DNA from: Enterobacter mori
GTDB lineage: Bacteria; Pseudomonadota; Gammaproteobacteria; Enterobacterales; Enterobacteriaceae
Direction of reading: 5' to 3'
Length of the DNA: 64,000 nt
NCBI RefSeq assembly: GCF_025244905.1
Contig: NZ_CP104285.1
Location: 1,612,001 to 1,676,000, forward strand
In this document: positions 34,922 through 44,224 of the stretch, in pieces
Position numbering within the stretch: position 1 is the stretch's first letter
Layout of the letters: the number at the start of each line of letters is the position of its first letter
Translations under genes and position numbers: made by a program
The notes under the pieces: generated by a model
Database searches by the model: none
Seen by the model: only the letters and a program-made list of their open reading frames with translations
What the model was told of the DNA's origin: nothing

Positions 34922-35639
34922 TCAGGTGCAGAAGTACTACGGCGATAACCACGTGCTCAAGGGTGTCGATCTGGATATCGACATGGGCCAGGTGATCTCC
35001 ATTATCGGGCGCAGCGGATCGGGCAAAAGCACGCTGCTGCGCTGCATCAACGGCCTGGAAGGGTATCAGGACGGCAGCATCAAGCTTGGCGGCATGACCG
35101 TTACCGACCGGGATTCCCAGGCGCGCGAAATCAGCCGCTCGGTCGGGATGGTGTTCCAGAGCTTCAACCTGTTTCCGCACATGACGGCGCTGGAGAACGT
35201 GATGCTCGCCCCGCGTCGGGTGCTGAAGAAAAGCGCAGCCGAATGCCGGGCGCTGGCGCAGCAGATGCTGGAGAAAGTGGGCTTAGGCGATCGCCTGGAT
35301 TACTACCCGTCGAGCCTCTCCGGCGGCCAGCAGCAGCGCGTGGCGATTGCCCGGGCGCTGGCGATGTCCCCTAAGGTTTTACTCTGCGACGAGATCACCT
35401 CCGCGCTCGACCCGGAGCTGGTGGGCGAAGTGCTCAAGGTGCTGGAGCAGCTGGCGGCCGAGGGGATGACGCTCATACTGGTTACCCATGAAATGAATTT
35501 TGCCCGCGAAGTGGGCGACCGCGTGGTGTTTATGCACCAGGGGAAAGTCTGGGAACAGGGCGACAGCAAAACGCTGTTCGCCAACCCGCAGACCACGGAA
35601 CTGAAGCAGTTCATCTCCTCCGTGCGCGGCCTCAACTGA
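34902..35639 (+). CDS. ATP-binding protein of the hpx ABC importer
   Basis: A 245-residue GlnQ-type ATPase from ATG 34902 (MPLITINQVQKYYGDNHVLK). Walker A GRSGSGKST is near 36-44, the Q-loop is VFQSFNLFPHMTALENVMLA, the signature motif LSGGQQQRVAIARALA, and Walker B LLCDEITSALDPELV, with the switch His in LVTHEMNFAREV. It powers the import by the two preceding permeases. Confidence 0.93.
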   Translation: MPLITINQVQKYYGDNHVLKGVDLDIDMGQVISIIGRSGSGKSTLLRCINGLEGYQDGSIKLGGMTVTDRDSQAREISRSVGMVFQSFNLFPHMTALENVMLAPRRVLKKSAAECRALAQQMLEKVGLGDRLDYYPSSLSGGQQQRVAIARALAMSPKVLLCDEITSALDPELVGEVLKVLEQLAAEGMTLILVTHEMNFAREVGDRVVFMHQGKVWEQGDSKTLFANPQTTELKQFISSVRGLN

Positions 35640-35652
35640 TAAGGACTGACAA

Positions 35653-36894
35653 ATGGATATCGCACGCTTTCCGCAAATCAACCCGCCTCAGCGCCTGCTG
35701 ATGGGACCGGGCCCGATCAACGCCGACCCGCGCGTGCTGCGCGCCATGTCGAGCCAGCTGATCGGCCAGTACGATCCGGCCATGACCCACTACATGAACG
35801 AGGTGATGGCGCTCTATCGCGGGGTGTTCCGCACCGAAAACCGCTGGACGATGCTGGTAGACGGCACCTCCCGCGCGGGGATTGAGGCGATTCTGGTCTC
35901 CGCCATCCGCCCGGGAGATAAGGTGCTGGTGCCGGTCTTTGGCCGCTTCGGCCACCTGCTGTGCGAAATTGCCCGCCGCTGCCGCGCGGAGGTGCATACC
36001 ATCGAGGTGCCGTGGGGCGAGGTATTCATCCCGGACCAGGTCGAGGATGCGATTAAGCGTATTCGTCCGCGCCTGCTGCTGACCGTGCAGGGCGACACCT
36101 CCACCACCATGCTCCAGCCGCTCGCCGAGCTCGGTGACATCTGCCGCCGCCACGACGTGTTGTTTTATACCGATGCCACCGCGTCGCTCGGCGGTAACGC
36201 GCTGGAGACCGACGCCTGGGGGCTGGATGCGGTCTCGGCCGGGATGCAGAAATGCCTCGGCGGCCCGTCGGGCACCTCGCCGATCACCCTGAGCCCGCGT
36301 ATGGAGGAGGCGATCCGCCGCCGCAAATGCGTTGAGGAGGGCATTCGCACTGACGCCCATCGCGACGGCGACGACGAGATGATCTACTCCAACTACTTCG
36401 ATCTCGGCATGGTGATGGACTACTGGGGACCGGAGCGGCTGAACCACCACACCGAAGCGACCACCGCGCTGTTTGGCGCCCGCGAATGCGCGCGGCTGAT
36501 CCTGCAGGAAGGGCTGGATAACGGCATCGCCCGCCACAGGCTGCACGGCGATGCGCTGCTGAAGGGCATTCAGGCGATGGGGCTGGAGACCTTCGGCGAT
36601 CTGAAGCACAAGATGAACAACGTGCTGGGCGTGGTCATTCCGCAGGGCGTCAACGGCGACCAGGTGCGTAAGCTGATGCTGGAGGATTTCGGGATTGAAA
36701 TCGGCACCTCGTTTGGCCCGCTGCACGGCAAAGTGTGGCGCATTGGCACCATGGGCTACAACGCGCGCAAAGACTGCGTGATGACCACCCTGAGCGCGCT
36801 GGAGTCGGTGCTGAACTACCTGAAATTCACCACCACCCAGGGCGCCGCCATGCAGGCAGCGTGGGACCACTATCGCCGAGAGACGCCGCAATGA
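35653..36894 (+). CDS. hpxJ: Ureidoglycine-glyoxylate aminotransferase HpxJ
   Basis: A 413-residue class V (PucG-like) PLP aminotransferase. It is expected to convert (S)-ureidoglycine and glyoxylate to oxalurate and glycine. Lys200 in SAGMQKCLGGPSGTSP is the likely Schiff-base lysine; LMGPGPINADPRVLRAM near the start and TDATASLGGNALETDAWGLD are family features. It lies 13 bp after the ATPase, and its stop overlaps hpxK by 4 bp. Alanine-glyoxylate aminotransferase is the nearest alternative, less likely in this setting. Confidence 0.9.
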   Translation: MDIARFPQINPPQRLLMGPGPINADPRVLRAMSSQLIGQYDPAMTHYMNEVMALYRGVFRTENRWTMLVDGTSRAGIEAILVSAIRPGDKVLVPVFGRFGHLLCEIARRCRAEVHTIEVPWGEVFIPDQVEDAIKRIRPRLLLTVQGDTSTTMLQPLAELGDICRRHDVLFYTDATASLGGNALETDAWGLDAVSAGMQKCLGGPSGTSPITLSPRMEEAIRRRKCVEEGIRTDAHRDGDDEMIYSNYFDLGMVMDYWGPERLNHHTEATTALFGARECARLILQEGLDNGIARHRLHGDALLKGIQAMGLETFGDLKHKMNNVLGVVIPQGVNGDQVRKLMLEDFGIEIGTSFGPLHGKVWRIGTMGYNARKDCVMTTLSALESVLNYLKFTTTQGAAMQAAWDHYRRETPQ

Positions 36895-38117
36895 GCCCGG
36901 CGGCAGAACGGGTGATGGCGCGCGCCGATGCGCTGGCCGCCATCAGCGAAACCCCGGACGCGCTGACAAGGGTTTACCTCTCTACGCAGCATCTGCAGGC
37001 CAACCAGCTGGTCGGAGAGTGGATGCGCCAGGCGGGCATGACCGTCTGGCAGGACAGCGTGGGCAATATTTGTGGGCGCTATGAGGGTGCACAGGAAGGG
37101 GCGCAGGCGGTGCTGCTCGGTTCGCATCTTGATACCGTACGCAATGCGGGGCGCTACGACGGCATGCTTGGGGTGCTCACCGCCATCGAAGTGGTGGACA
37201 GCCTGCACCAACAGGGGCTGCATCTGGCCCAGGCCATTGAGATTGTCGGCTTTGGTGACGAAGAGGGAACCCGTTTTGGGATCACCCTGTTAGGCAGCCG
37301 GGGCATAACGGGCACCTGGCCGCAGGGCTGGCTGGAGACGTGTGATGCCAGCGGCATCAGCGTGGCGCAGGCGATGGTGCAGGCGGGGCTCGATCCCGCC
37401 CGCGTGGCGCTTGCGGCACGCCGTCAGGCCGATTTCAGCGCCTGTCTGGAACTGCATATCGAACAGGGCCCGTGTCTGGAGCAGGAAGGCCTGGCGCTGG
37501 GCGTGGTGGAAGCCATCAACGGCGCGCGCCGCCTAAACTGCCGCTTCACCGGCGAGGCCGGGCACGCGGGTACCGTACCGATGGCTCACCGTAAGGATGC
37601 CCTGGCCGCAGCCGCCGAATGGATGGTGCTGATCGAAAACACCACGCGACAGCAGGGCGGTAATCGGGTGGCGACGGTCGGGGAACTGCGCTGCCTGCCC
37701 GGTGCGGTCAACGTTATTCCGGGCGAGGTTGCGCTCTCTCTGGATATTCGCGGCCCGCAGGATGCCCCGCTTGACGCGTTGCTCGCGGAGCTGCTGGCGC
37801 AGGCGGAAACCATTGCCGCTCGTCGCGGGCTGAGCTTCAGCGCCGAGGAGTTTTACCGTATCGCCGCCACGCCGTGCGATGCGCGTTTGCAGGCGCTGCT
37901 GGGACAGGCCGTTGAATCGGTGCAGGGGCGCTCTTTATCGCTGCCGAGCGGTGCCGGGCACGACACCATCGCGCTGGCAGAACGCTGGCCGGTGGGCATG
38001 TTGTTTGTGCGCTGCAAAGGGGGCATCAGCCACCATCCGGCGGAATCGGTGATGGCTGAAGATGTCGCGCTGGCGATTGAGGCATTTAAGGGCGCGGTTG
38101 AGAGGCTGGCGAGCTAG
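36891..38117 (+). CDS. hpxK: Allantoate amidohydrolase HpxK
   Basis: An M20-type metal hydrolase of 408 residues that converts allantoate to ureidoglycine with release of ammonia and carbon dioxide. Metal-ligand motifs are GSHLDTVRNAGRYDG, GFGDEEGTRFG and LELHIEQGPCLEQEG; the dimer domain includes GEAGHAGTVPMAHRKD, and the C-terminal GAGHDTIALAE and GGISHHPAESV are conserved. The start at ATG 36891 overlaps hpxJ. It ends the hpx island and overlaps the convergent ganK stop by 4 bp. Confidence 0.92.
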   Translation: MSPAAERVMARADALAAISETPDALTRVYLSTQHLQANQLVGEWMRQAGMTVWQDSVGNICGRYEGAQEGAQAVLLGSHLDTVRNAGRYDGMLGVLTAIEVVDSLHQQGLHLAQAIEIVGFGDEEGTRFGITLLGSRGITGTWPQGWLETCDASGISVAQAMVQAGLDPARVALAARRQADFSACLELHIEQGPCLEQEGLALGVVEAINGARRLNCRFTGEAGHAGTVPMAHRKDALAAAAEWMVLIENTTRQQGGNRVATVGELRCLPGAVNVIPGEVALSLDIRGPQDAPLDALLAELLAQAETIAARRGLSFSAEEFYRIAATPCDARLQALLGQAVESVQGRSLSLPSGAGHDTIALAERWPVGMLFVRCKGGISHHPAESVMAEDVALAIEAFKGAVERLAS

Positions 38118-39229
38118 GCCACCGAACGCACCGCATCTTCGATATCTGCACTGACGCGGACATCCTGTTCGTCAAAGACCATGCAGTGGCGATCGTCGAA
38201 GGCCACATCAATCTTCTGCCACGGGGCGAACTGCACGTCTCCTGGCAGCAAGATTTTAACGTTGTCGTGACCGTAGCACTGACCAAACAGGTAGGTGTTG
38301 TTCCCGAGTCGTTCCACCACTTCACAGTTAAATTCCAGTCCCGTACCCTGGCGAGTGTCGGTGGTCAAATGTTCCGGACGAATGCCCAGCGTCACCTGGC
38401 TTCCCGGCGTCAGCGGCGTGGTGGTCAGGGCAAGCGTCAGCGACTTCTGCTGCGACAGCCGCACCGTCAACGCGCCAGGCTGCCATGCTTCAACCGTGGC
38501 GGGCAGGAAGTTCATCTTCGGTGAGCCGATAAACCCGGCAACGAACTTGTTCACAGGCTTATAGTAGAGCTCCATCGGCGCGCCTATCTGCTCGACCTTG
38601 CCGTAGTTCATCACCACAATTTTATCCGCCAGCGTCATGGCCTCAATCTGATCGTGGGTGACATACACCATGGTGGTTTTCAGTTCCTGGTGCAGACGGG
38701 CGAGGTGCAGGCGCATCTCCACGCGCAGTTCGGCATCCAGGTTGGACAGCGGTTCATCGAACATAAAGACGCGCGGGTTACGGACGATAGCGCGGCCAAT
38801 CGCGACGCGCTGGCGCTGGCCGCCGGAGAGCTGTTTGGGTTTGCGGTCCAGCAGGTGGGAAAGCTGCAGCGTTTTGGCGACCATCTCGACCTGATGTCTA
38901 ATCTGATCTTTCGGTACTTTATTCACCTTCAGCCCGTAGCCCATGTTTTCGGCCACCGTCATATGCGGATAGAGCGCGTAGGACTGAAAGACCATCGCCA
39001 CACCCCGATGGGAAGGGGCGACGTCGTTCATCACCTCGTTACCGATCAGCACTTCACCGTCGCTTATCTCCTCCAGCCCGGCAATCATGCGCAGCATAGT
39101 GGATTTGCCACAGCCGGAAGGCCCGACGAATACGGCAAACTCACCGTCCTCAATATCAAGATTAACGTTGTGGAGCGTGACGGTGTCGCCAAAGCGCTTG
39201 GTGACATTCCTCAATTGTATGTTCGACAT
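38114..39229 (-). CDS. ganK: MalK-type ATPase of the galacto-oligosaccharide importer, GanK
   Basis: A 371-residue CUT1-family ATPase (MalK/MsmK/UgpC-like). ATG at 39227-39229 gives MSNIQLRNVTKRFGDTVTLH. Walker A VGPSGCGKST, signature LSGGQRQRVAIGRAI, Walker B VFMFDEPLSNLDAELR, and a C-terminal OB/TOBE region (LGIRPEHLTTDTRQGTG). It is divergent from the ganEFGAB operon, whose two permeases lack an ATPase of their own. The symbol follows the Dickeya gan locus; the call as partner of GanEFG is inferred from position. Confidence 0.88.
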   Translation of the reverse strand: MSNIQLRNVTKRFGDTVTLHNVNLDIEDGEFAVFVGPSGCGKSTMLRMIAGLEEISDGEVLIGNEVMNDVAPSHRGVAMVFQSYALYPHMTVAENMGYGLKVNKVPKDQIRHQVEMVAKTLQLSHLLDRKPKQLSGGQRQRVAIGRAIVRNPRVFMFDEPLSNLDAELRVEMRLHLARLHQELKTTMVYVTHDQIEAMTLADKIVVMNYGKVEQIGAPMELYYKPVNKFVAGFIGSPKMNFLPATVEAWQPGALTVRLSQQKSLTLALTTTPLTPGSQVTLGIRPEHLTTDTRQGTGLEFNCEVVERLGNNTYLFGQCYGHDNVKILLPGDVQFAPWQKIDVAFDDRHCMVFDEQDVRVSADIEDAVRSVA

Positions 39230-39550
39230 CAGTGTTCCCCAGGTAAACCGCCGAGTATGTTTTACGTATAACAATTGTGTTCAACGTGGCCGGACGGTGC
39301 AATTTGTCTGCCTTGACTATAACTTCCAGCATTCATGCGCCCTATACAGATATTCCATTAATGTTATGACGATCACACAACTTACAGTTTTATGTAGAGT
39401 TATCATGATGTGAAGGGTAGCGTATAACCAACCAAAGGCATTTGGTGTCAGACGTACAACGCCAGTTTTATCGGGATATATAGCGGGGTTTGTAGGGCGT
39501 CAGATGCCATAACAACCATAAAATTGTTATACCTTCACATGAGGTTGATA
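39230..39550. promoter_or_regulatory. Divergent control region of ganK and ganEFGAB
   Basis: This 321-bp gap has no gene. It holds a CRP-like site TGTTA-TGACGA-TCACA (39362-39377, one mismatch to TGTGA-N6-TCACA), a palindrome ACAATTGT at 39271-39278 within ATAACAATTGTG, and an inverted repeat ATAACAA-N8-TTGTTAT at 39509-39530, 20 bp before the ganE start. The last two are candidate GanR operators. Confidence 0.55.
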
Positions 39551-40765
39551 ATGAAAAAGAACATACTCGCTGCTCTGATCCTCTCTACGCTCGCGGTACA
39601 GGCTCACGCCACCGCGCAGCTTAACGTCTGGGAAGACATCAAGAAGTCGTCCGGTATTAAAGATGCGGTCGCGGACTTTGAAAAACAGTACGACGTGAAG
39701 GTCAACGTGCAGGAAACCCCTTACGCACAGCAGCTCGAAAAACTGCGTCTGGACGGCCCGGCAGGGATTGGCCCGGATGTGCTGGTCATCCCTAACGATC
39801 AGCTGGGCGGCGCCGTCGTGCAAGGGTTATTGACCCCCCTGAATCTGGAGGCTAAGCAGACCGAACAGTACACCCCGGCCTCGATTAACGCCTTCAAAAT
39901 GGATAACGCCCTCTACGGTGTGCCGAAAGCGGTTGAGACGCTGGTGCTGATCTACAACAAAGATCTCATCGACAAGCCGCTCAACTCGCTGCAGGACTGG
40001 TATGACTTTTCTAAACAGCAGCGCGCAAAAAACCAGTACGGTCTGCTCGCCAAGTTCGATCAGATTTACTACAGCTGGGGCGCAATCTCCCCGATGGGAG
40101 GCTACATCTTCGGTCAAAACGGCAAAGGCGGCTATAACGCCAGCGACGTCGGCCTGAACAAGCCGGGCGCGGTAGAAGCCGTGACGTACCTGAAAAAATT
40201 CTACGCTGACGATATTTTCCCGGCCGGGATAGTCGGTGACAACGGCCTGAACGCTATCGACTCCCTGTTTACCGAGAAGAAAGCGGCAGCCGTCATCAAT
40301 GGCCCGTGGGCGTTCCAGCCATATGAAGCGGCAGGCATCAACTACGGCGTGGCGCCGCTACCCACGCTGCCGGACGGCAAGCCCATGAGCTCCTTCCTCG
40401 GCGTAAAAGGCTACGTCGTTTCCACCTGGAGCAAGGACAAAGCGCTGGCGCAGAAATTTATCGAATTCATCAACCAGCCGCAGTACGTGAAAACCCGCTA
40501 CGTGGCCACGCGGGAGATCCCGCCGCTGACCGCAATGATTGACGACCCGGTTATCAAGAACGACGAGAAGGCGAGTGCCGTTGCGGTACAGGCCGCGCGC
40601 GCCACCGCCATGCCGGGCATCCCTGAAATGGGCGAAGTCTGGGGGCCGGCCAACGCCGCGCTGGAGCTGAGCCTGACCGGCAAACAGGATCCCAAAGCCG
40701 CGCTGGACAGCGCAGAGAAACAGGTCCAGATGCAAATCGAAGCCATGCAGGCCAGCAACCAGTAA
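39551..40765 (+). CDS. ganE: Galacto-oligosaccharide-binding protein GanE
   Basis: A 404-residue MalE-type periplasmic binding protein. ATG 39551 follows GAGGT and starts the signal peptide MKKNILAALILSTLAVQAHA. The mature part begins TAQLNVWEDIKKSSGIKDAV and contains GPAGIGPDVLVIPNDQLGG and NGPWAFQPYEAAGINYGVAP, as in maltose-binding proteins. With GanF, GanG and GanK it should import galacto-oligosaccharides made from galactan. Maltodextrin is an alternative, but the enzymes next to it point to beta-galactans. Confidence 0.88.
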   Translation: MKKNILAALILSTLAVQAHATAQLNVWEDIKKSSGIKDAVADFEKQYDVKVNVQETPYAQQLEKLRLDGPAGIGPDVLVIPNDQLGGAVVQGLLTPLNLEAKQTEQYTPASINAFKMDNALYGVPKAVETLVLIYNKDLIDKPLNSLQDWYDFSKQQRAKNQYGLLAKFDQIYYSWGAISPMGGYIFGQNGKGGYNASDVGLNKPGAVEAVTYLKKFYADDIFPAGIVGDNGLNAIDSLFTEKKAAAVINGPWAFQPYEAAGINYGVAPLPTLPDGKPMSSFLGVKGYVVSTWSKDKALAQKFIEFINQPQYVKTRYVATREIPPLTAMIDDPVIKNDEKASAVAVQAARATAMPGIPEMGEVWGPANAALELSLTGKQDPKAALDSAEKQVQMQIEAMQASNQ

Positions 40766-40822
40766 TTTTCTGACGTCGCAGAACGGGAGGCCACTCTCCC
40801 GTTTTATTGAAAGGAGTTGTCT

Positions 40823-42127
40823 GTGAGTATCATCCCGGAAAATTTTGCCAGACCGCACGGGGCCGGGCGTCACGCCTGGACCGGCCTGCTGCTGGCGGTC
40901 ATCCCCGGCTTCGGCCAGTTCTATCATCGCCAGTGGCTGAAGGGCGTTATCTTCCTGGTGCTGCTGGCCAGTTTTATCGGCGTTTTTGCCGATTTCCTGC
41001 GCGAAGGGCTTTGGGGGCTGGTGACGCTGGGGGAGGAAGTGCCGCGGGATAACTCCATCTTCCTGCTGGCAGAAGGGATCATCAGCGTACTGATCGCCGC
41101 ATTTGGCGTGATGGTGTATTACCTGTCGATGCGCGATGCGTGGGTGAATGGCAGAAAACGCGATGAAGGGCTGGCGCTAAACAGCGTGCGAAAACAGTAT
41201 CAGATGCTGCTGAGCGACGGCTTTCCGTATCTGATGATCACGCCGGGCTTTATTCTGCTGGTGTTTGTGGTGGTCTTCCCGATCCTCTTCGGTTTTGCCA
41301 TCGCCTTTACTAACTATAATCTTTACCACACGCCGCCGGCTAAGCTGGTGGACTGGGTTGGGTTTAAGAACTTCATCAATATCTTCACGCTCTCCATCTG
41401 GCGCTCAACCTTCTTTGACGTCCTGCAGTGGACGGTTGTATGGACGCTGCTCGCCACCACGCTGCAATGTACCGTGGGCGTGCTGCTGGCTATCCTGGTG
41501 AACCAGAAAGACCTGCGCTTTAAGCCGCTTATCCGCACCATCTTCATTCTGCCGTGGGCGGTGCCGGGTTTTGTCACCATTCTGGTGTTTGCCGGAATGT
41601 TCAACGACTCCTTCGGTGTGATAAACAACGCCATTCTGGCCTTCTTCGGCATTGCGCCAAAAGCCTGGATGACGGATCCGTTCTGGACCAAAACGGCGCT
41701 GATCCTGATGCAGACCTGGCTCGGCTTCCCGTTTGTTTTTGCCATGACTACCGGCGTGCTGCAGGCGATCCCGGACGATCTGTACGAAGCCGCCACGATG
41801 GACGGGGCCAGCAGTGCGACCAAGCTGCGCACCATCACGCTGCCGCTGGTGCTTTACGCCATTGCGCCAATACTGATTACCCAATACACCTTCAACTTCA
41901 ATAACTTCAACATCATCTACCTGTTCAACAACGGCGGGCCAGCGGTGGTGGGGTCCAATGCGGGTGGGACAGATATCCTGGTGTCGTGGATCTACAAGCT
42001 CACCATGTCGTCGTCGCAGTACGCGATTGCGGCGACCATCACTATCCTGCTGTCGATCTTTGTCGTCGGCCTGGCGCTGTGGCAGTTCCGCGCCACCAAA
42101 TCTTTCAAAAACGACGACATGGCGTAA
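40823..42127 (+). CDS. ganF: MalF-type permease GanF
   Basis: A 434-residue CUT1 permease. The start is taken as GTG 40823, six bases after AGGAG; a TTG two codons earlier has no spacing from that site. There are about eight hydrophobic segments; the EAA loop is IPDDLYEAATMDGASSATKL followed by RTITLPLVLYAI. The N-terminal GFGQFYHRQWLKGVIFLV region is typical of this MalF subgroup. It forms the channel with GanG. Confidence 0.9.
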   Translation: MSIIPENFARPHGAGRHAWTGLLLAVIPGFGQFYHRQWLKGVIFLVLLASFIGVFADFLREGLWGLVTLGEEVPRDNSIFLLAEGIISVLIAAFGVMVYYLSMRDAWVNGRKRDEGLALNSVRKQYQMLLSDGFPYLMITPGFILLVFVVVFPILFGFAIAFTNYNLYHTPPAKLVDWVGFKNFINIFTLSIWRSTFFDVLQWTVVWTLLATTLQCTVGVLLAILVNQKDLRFKPLIRTIFILPWAVPGFVTILVFAGMFNDSFGVINNAILAFFGIAPKAWMTDPFWTKTALILMQTWLGFPFVFAMTTGVLQAIPDDLYEAATMDGASSATKLRTITLPLVLYAIAPILITQYTFNFNNFNIIYLFNNGGPAVVGSNAGGTDILVSWIYKLTMSSSQYAIAATITILLSIFVVGLALWQFRATKSFKNDDMA

Positions 42128-42138
42128 GGGACGTAACA

Positions 42139-42990
42139 ATGGCTCAATCACAAAGTATTAAACGTGAGAAGTGGGTACGCCTCTCGCTCTCCTGGCTGGT
42201 TATCGTGCTGGTGTCGACGATTATCATTTACCCGCTGGTGTGGACGGTCGGCGCGTCGTTCAACGCAGGTAATAGCCTGCTCAGCTCCTCAATTATTCCT
42301 GAGAACTTTTCGGTGCAGCACTACGCCGACCTGTTTAACGGCCAGGTGAACTACATGACCTGGTACTGGAACTCGATGAAGATCAGCTTCCTGACCATGG
42401 CGCTGACCTTAATCAGCGTCAGCTTTACCGCCTATGCCTTTTCGCGATTTCGCTTTAAGGGACGCCAGAACGGGCTGATGCTGTTCCTGCTCCTGCAGAT
42501 GATCCCCCAGTTCTCGGCGCTGATTGCCATCTTCGTGCTGTCGCAGCTTTTGGGCCTCATCAACAGCCATCTGGCGCTGGTGCTGATCTACGTGGGCGGC
42601 ATGATCCCGATGAATACCTACCTGATGAAAGGCTACCTCGACGCCATCCCGAAAGACCTGGATGAATCCGCGCGCATGGACGGGGCCAGTAATTTCCGGA
42701 TTTTCATCGAAATTATCATGCCGCTTTCGAAGCCGATTGTGGCGGTGGTGGCGCTTTTCTCCTTCACCGGGCCGCTGGGGGATTTCATCCTCTCCAGCAC
42801 TATTTTGCGCACCCCGGACAAATACACCTTACCCATCGGGCTCTATAACCTGGTGGCGCAAAAAATGGGTGCCAGCTACACCACCTACGCGGCAGGTGCG
42901 GTATTGATTGCGGTGCCGGTCGCGATCCTCTACCTGGCCCTGCAAAAATACTTCGTCTCCGGCCTGACCTCCGGGAGTACCAAAGGATAA
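42139..42990 (+). CDS. ganG: MalG-type permease GanG
   Basis: A 283-residue MalG-like permease starting at ATG 42139 (MAQSQSIKREKWVRLSLSWL). The EAA loop is IPKDLDESARMDGASNFRIF followed by IEIIMPLSKPIV. Six hydrophobic helices are visible. It lies 11 bp after GanF and ends 2 bp before the endogalactanase gene. A longer open frame upstream runs inside ganF and is not used. Confidence 0.92.
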   Translation: MAQSQSIKREKWVRLSLSWLVIVLVSTIIIYPLVWTVGASFNAGNSLLSSSIIPENFSVQHYADLFNGQVNYMTWYWNSMKISFLTMALTLISVSFTAYAFSRFRFKGRQNGLMLFLLLQMIPQFSALIAIFVLSQLLGLINSHLALVLIYVGGMIPMNTYLMKGYLDAIPKDLDESARMDGASNFRIFIEIIMPLSKPIVAVVALFSFTGPLGDFILSSTILRTPDKYTLPIGLYNLVAQKMGASYTTYAAGAVLIAVPVAILYLALQKYFVSGLTSGSTKG

Positions 42991-42992
42991 TC

Positions 42993-44195
42993 ATGAAAAG
43001 TCTCAAACCTGCTTTACTTGCCGTTTGCCTCTCATGTGGCCTTGCCGCGAGCGCGTTTGCTGCGGAGGCGGTGAAAACCCGTCCTTTTAACGCCATGCCG
43101 GCGGATTTTATTAAGGGGGCGGACATTTCGACCCTGCTGGAAGCGGAACAGCATGGTGCCAAATTTTATAACCAGCGCGGCCAGCAGCAGGACGCGATTG
43201 CGATCCTCAAAGCGAACGGCGTGAACACCGTGCGCCTGCGCCTGTGGGTTGACCCTAAGGATGCCGACGGCAACACCTACGGCGGCGGCAGTAATAATCT
43301 CGAAAACACGATTGCGCTGGCGAAGCGCGTGAAGGCGCAGGGCATGAAGCTGCTGCTCGATTTCCACTACAGCGATTTCTGGACCGACCCGGGCAAACAG
43401 TTCAAGCCAAAAGCCTGGGAGAAGATGGACTACCCGCAGCTGAAAACGGCGATCCATGACTACACTCGCGACACCATGGCCCGCTTTAAGAAAGAGGGCG
43501 TGCTGCCCGACATGGTGCAGATAGGTAACGAAATCAACGGCGGAATGTTGTGGCCAGAGGGAAAAAGTTGGGGGCAGGGCGGCGGCGAATTTGACCGCCT
43601 GGCCGGGCTGCTCAACGCCGCGATTGGCGGGCTAAAGGAGAACCTGACCGACGGAGAGCAGGTGAAAATCATGCTGCATCTGGCCGAAGGCACCAAAAAT
43701 GACACCTTCCGCTGGTGGTTTGATGAAATTACGAAGCGGAACGTGCCGTTCGATATCATCGGCCTGTCGATGTATACCTACTGGAACGGCCCGATTAGCG
43801 CGCTGAAGTCCAATATGGATGACATCAGCAGGCGCTACAACAAAGACGTGATTGTGGTGGAAGCGGCCTACGGCTATACGCTGGAGAACTGCGATAACGC
43901 CGAGAACAGCTTCCAGGCGAAAGAAGAAAAGGACGGCGGCTATCCCGGCACCGTTCAGGGTCAGTACGATTATATTCACGATTTAATGCAGTCCGTTATT
44001 GATGTGCCTGACCGTCGCGGCAAGGGCATCTTTTATTGGGAACCGACCTGGATAGCCGTTCCGGGCACCACGTGGGCCACCAAAACCGGCATGAAATATA
44101 TCCATGACGAGTGGAAAGAGGGTAACGCCCGCGAGAATCAGGCGTTATTTGATTGTCAGGGGAAAGTGCTGCCGTCAATAACGGTATTTAACTAG
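42993..44195 (+). CDS. ganA: Endo-beta-1,4-galactanase (GH53)
   Basis: A 400-residue GH53 arabinogalactan endo-1,4-beta-galactosidase with signal peptide MKSLKPALLAVCLSCGLAAS ending near AFA. The acid/base Glu180 lies in VQIGNEINGGMLWP and the nucleophile Glu290 in VVEAAYGYT. The GADISTLLEAEQ start of the barrel is typical. It acts in the periplasm or outside the cell, cutting galactan into oligosaccharides for GanL and GanEFGK. The name follows Dickeya usage; in Bacillus the same activity is called GanB. Confidence 0.93.
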   Translation: MKSLKPALLAVCLSCGLAASAFAAEAVKTRPFNAMPADFIKGADISTLLEAEQHGAKFYNQRGQQQDAIAILKANGVNTVRLRLWVDPKDADGNTYGGGSNNLENTIALAKRVKAQGMKLLLDFHYSDFWTDPGKQFKPKAWEKMDYPQLKTAIHDYTRDTMARFKKEGVLPDMVQIGNEINGGMLWPEGKSWGQGGGEFDRLAGLLNAAIGGLKENLTDGEQVKIMLHLAEGTKNDTFRWWFDEITKRNVPFDIIGLSMYTYWNGPISALKSNMDDISRRYNKDVIVVEAAYGYTLENCDNAENSFQAKEEKDGGYPGTVQGQYDYIHDLMQSVIDVPDRRGKGIFYWEPTWIAVPGTTWATKTGMKYIHDEWKEGNARENQALFDCQGKVLPSITVFN

Positions 44196-44224
44196 TTTTT
44201 ATCTCCATTCAGGACGTTTTAAAT

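Noticed and set aside
35632-36891. Minus-strand open frame of 419 codons opposite hpxJ
   Set aside because: Shadow frame; hpxJ carries the PLP aminotransferase motifs and overlaps correctly with its operon neighbours.
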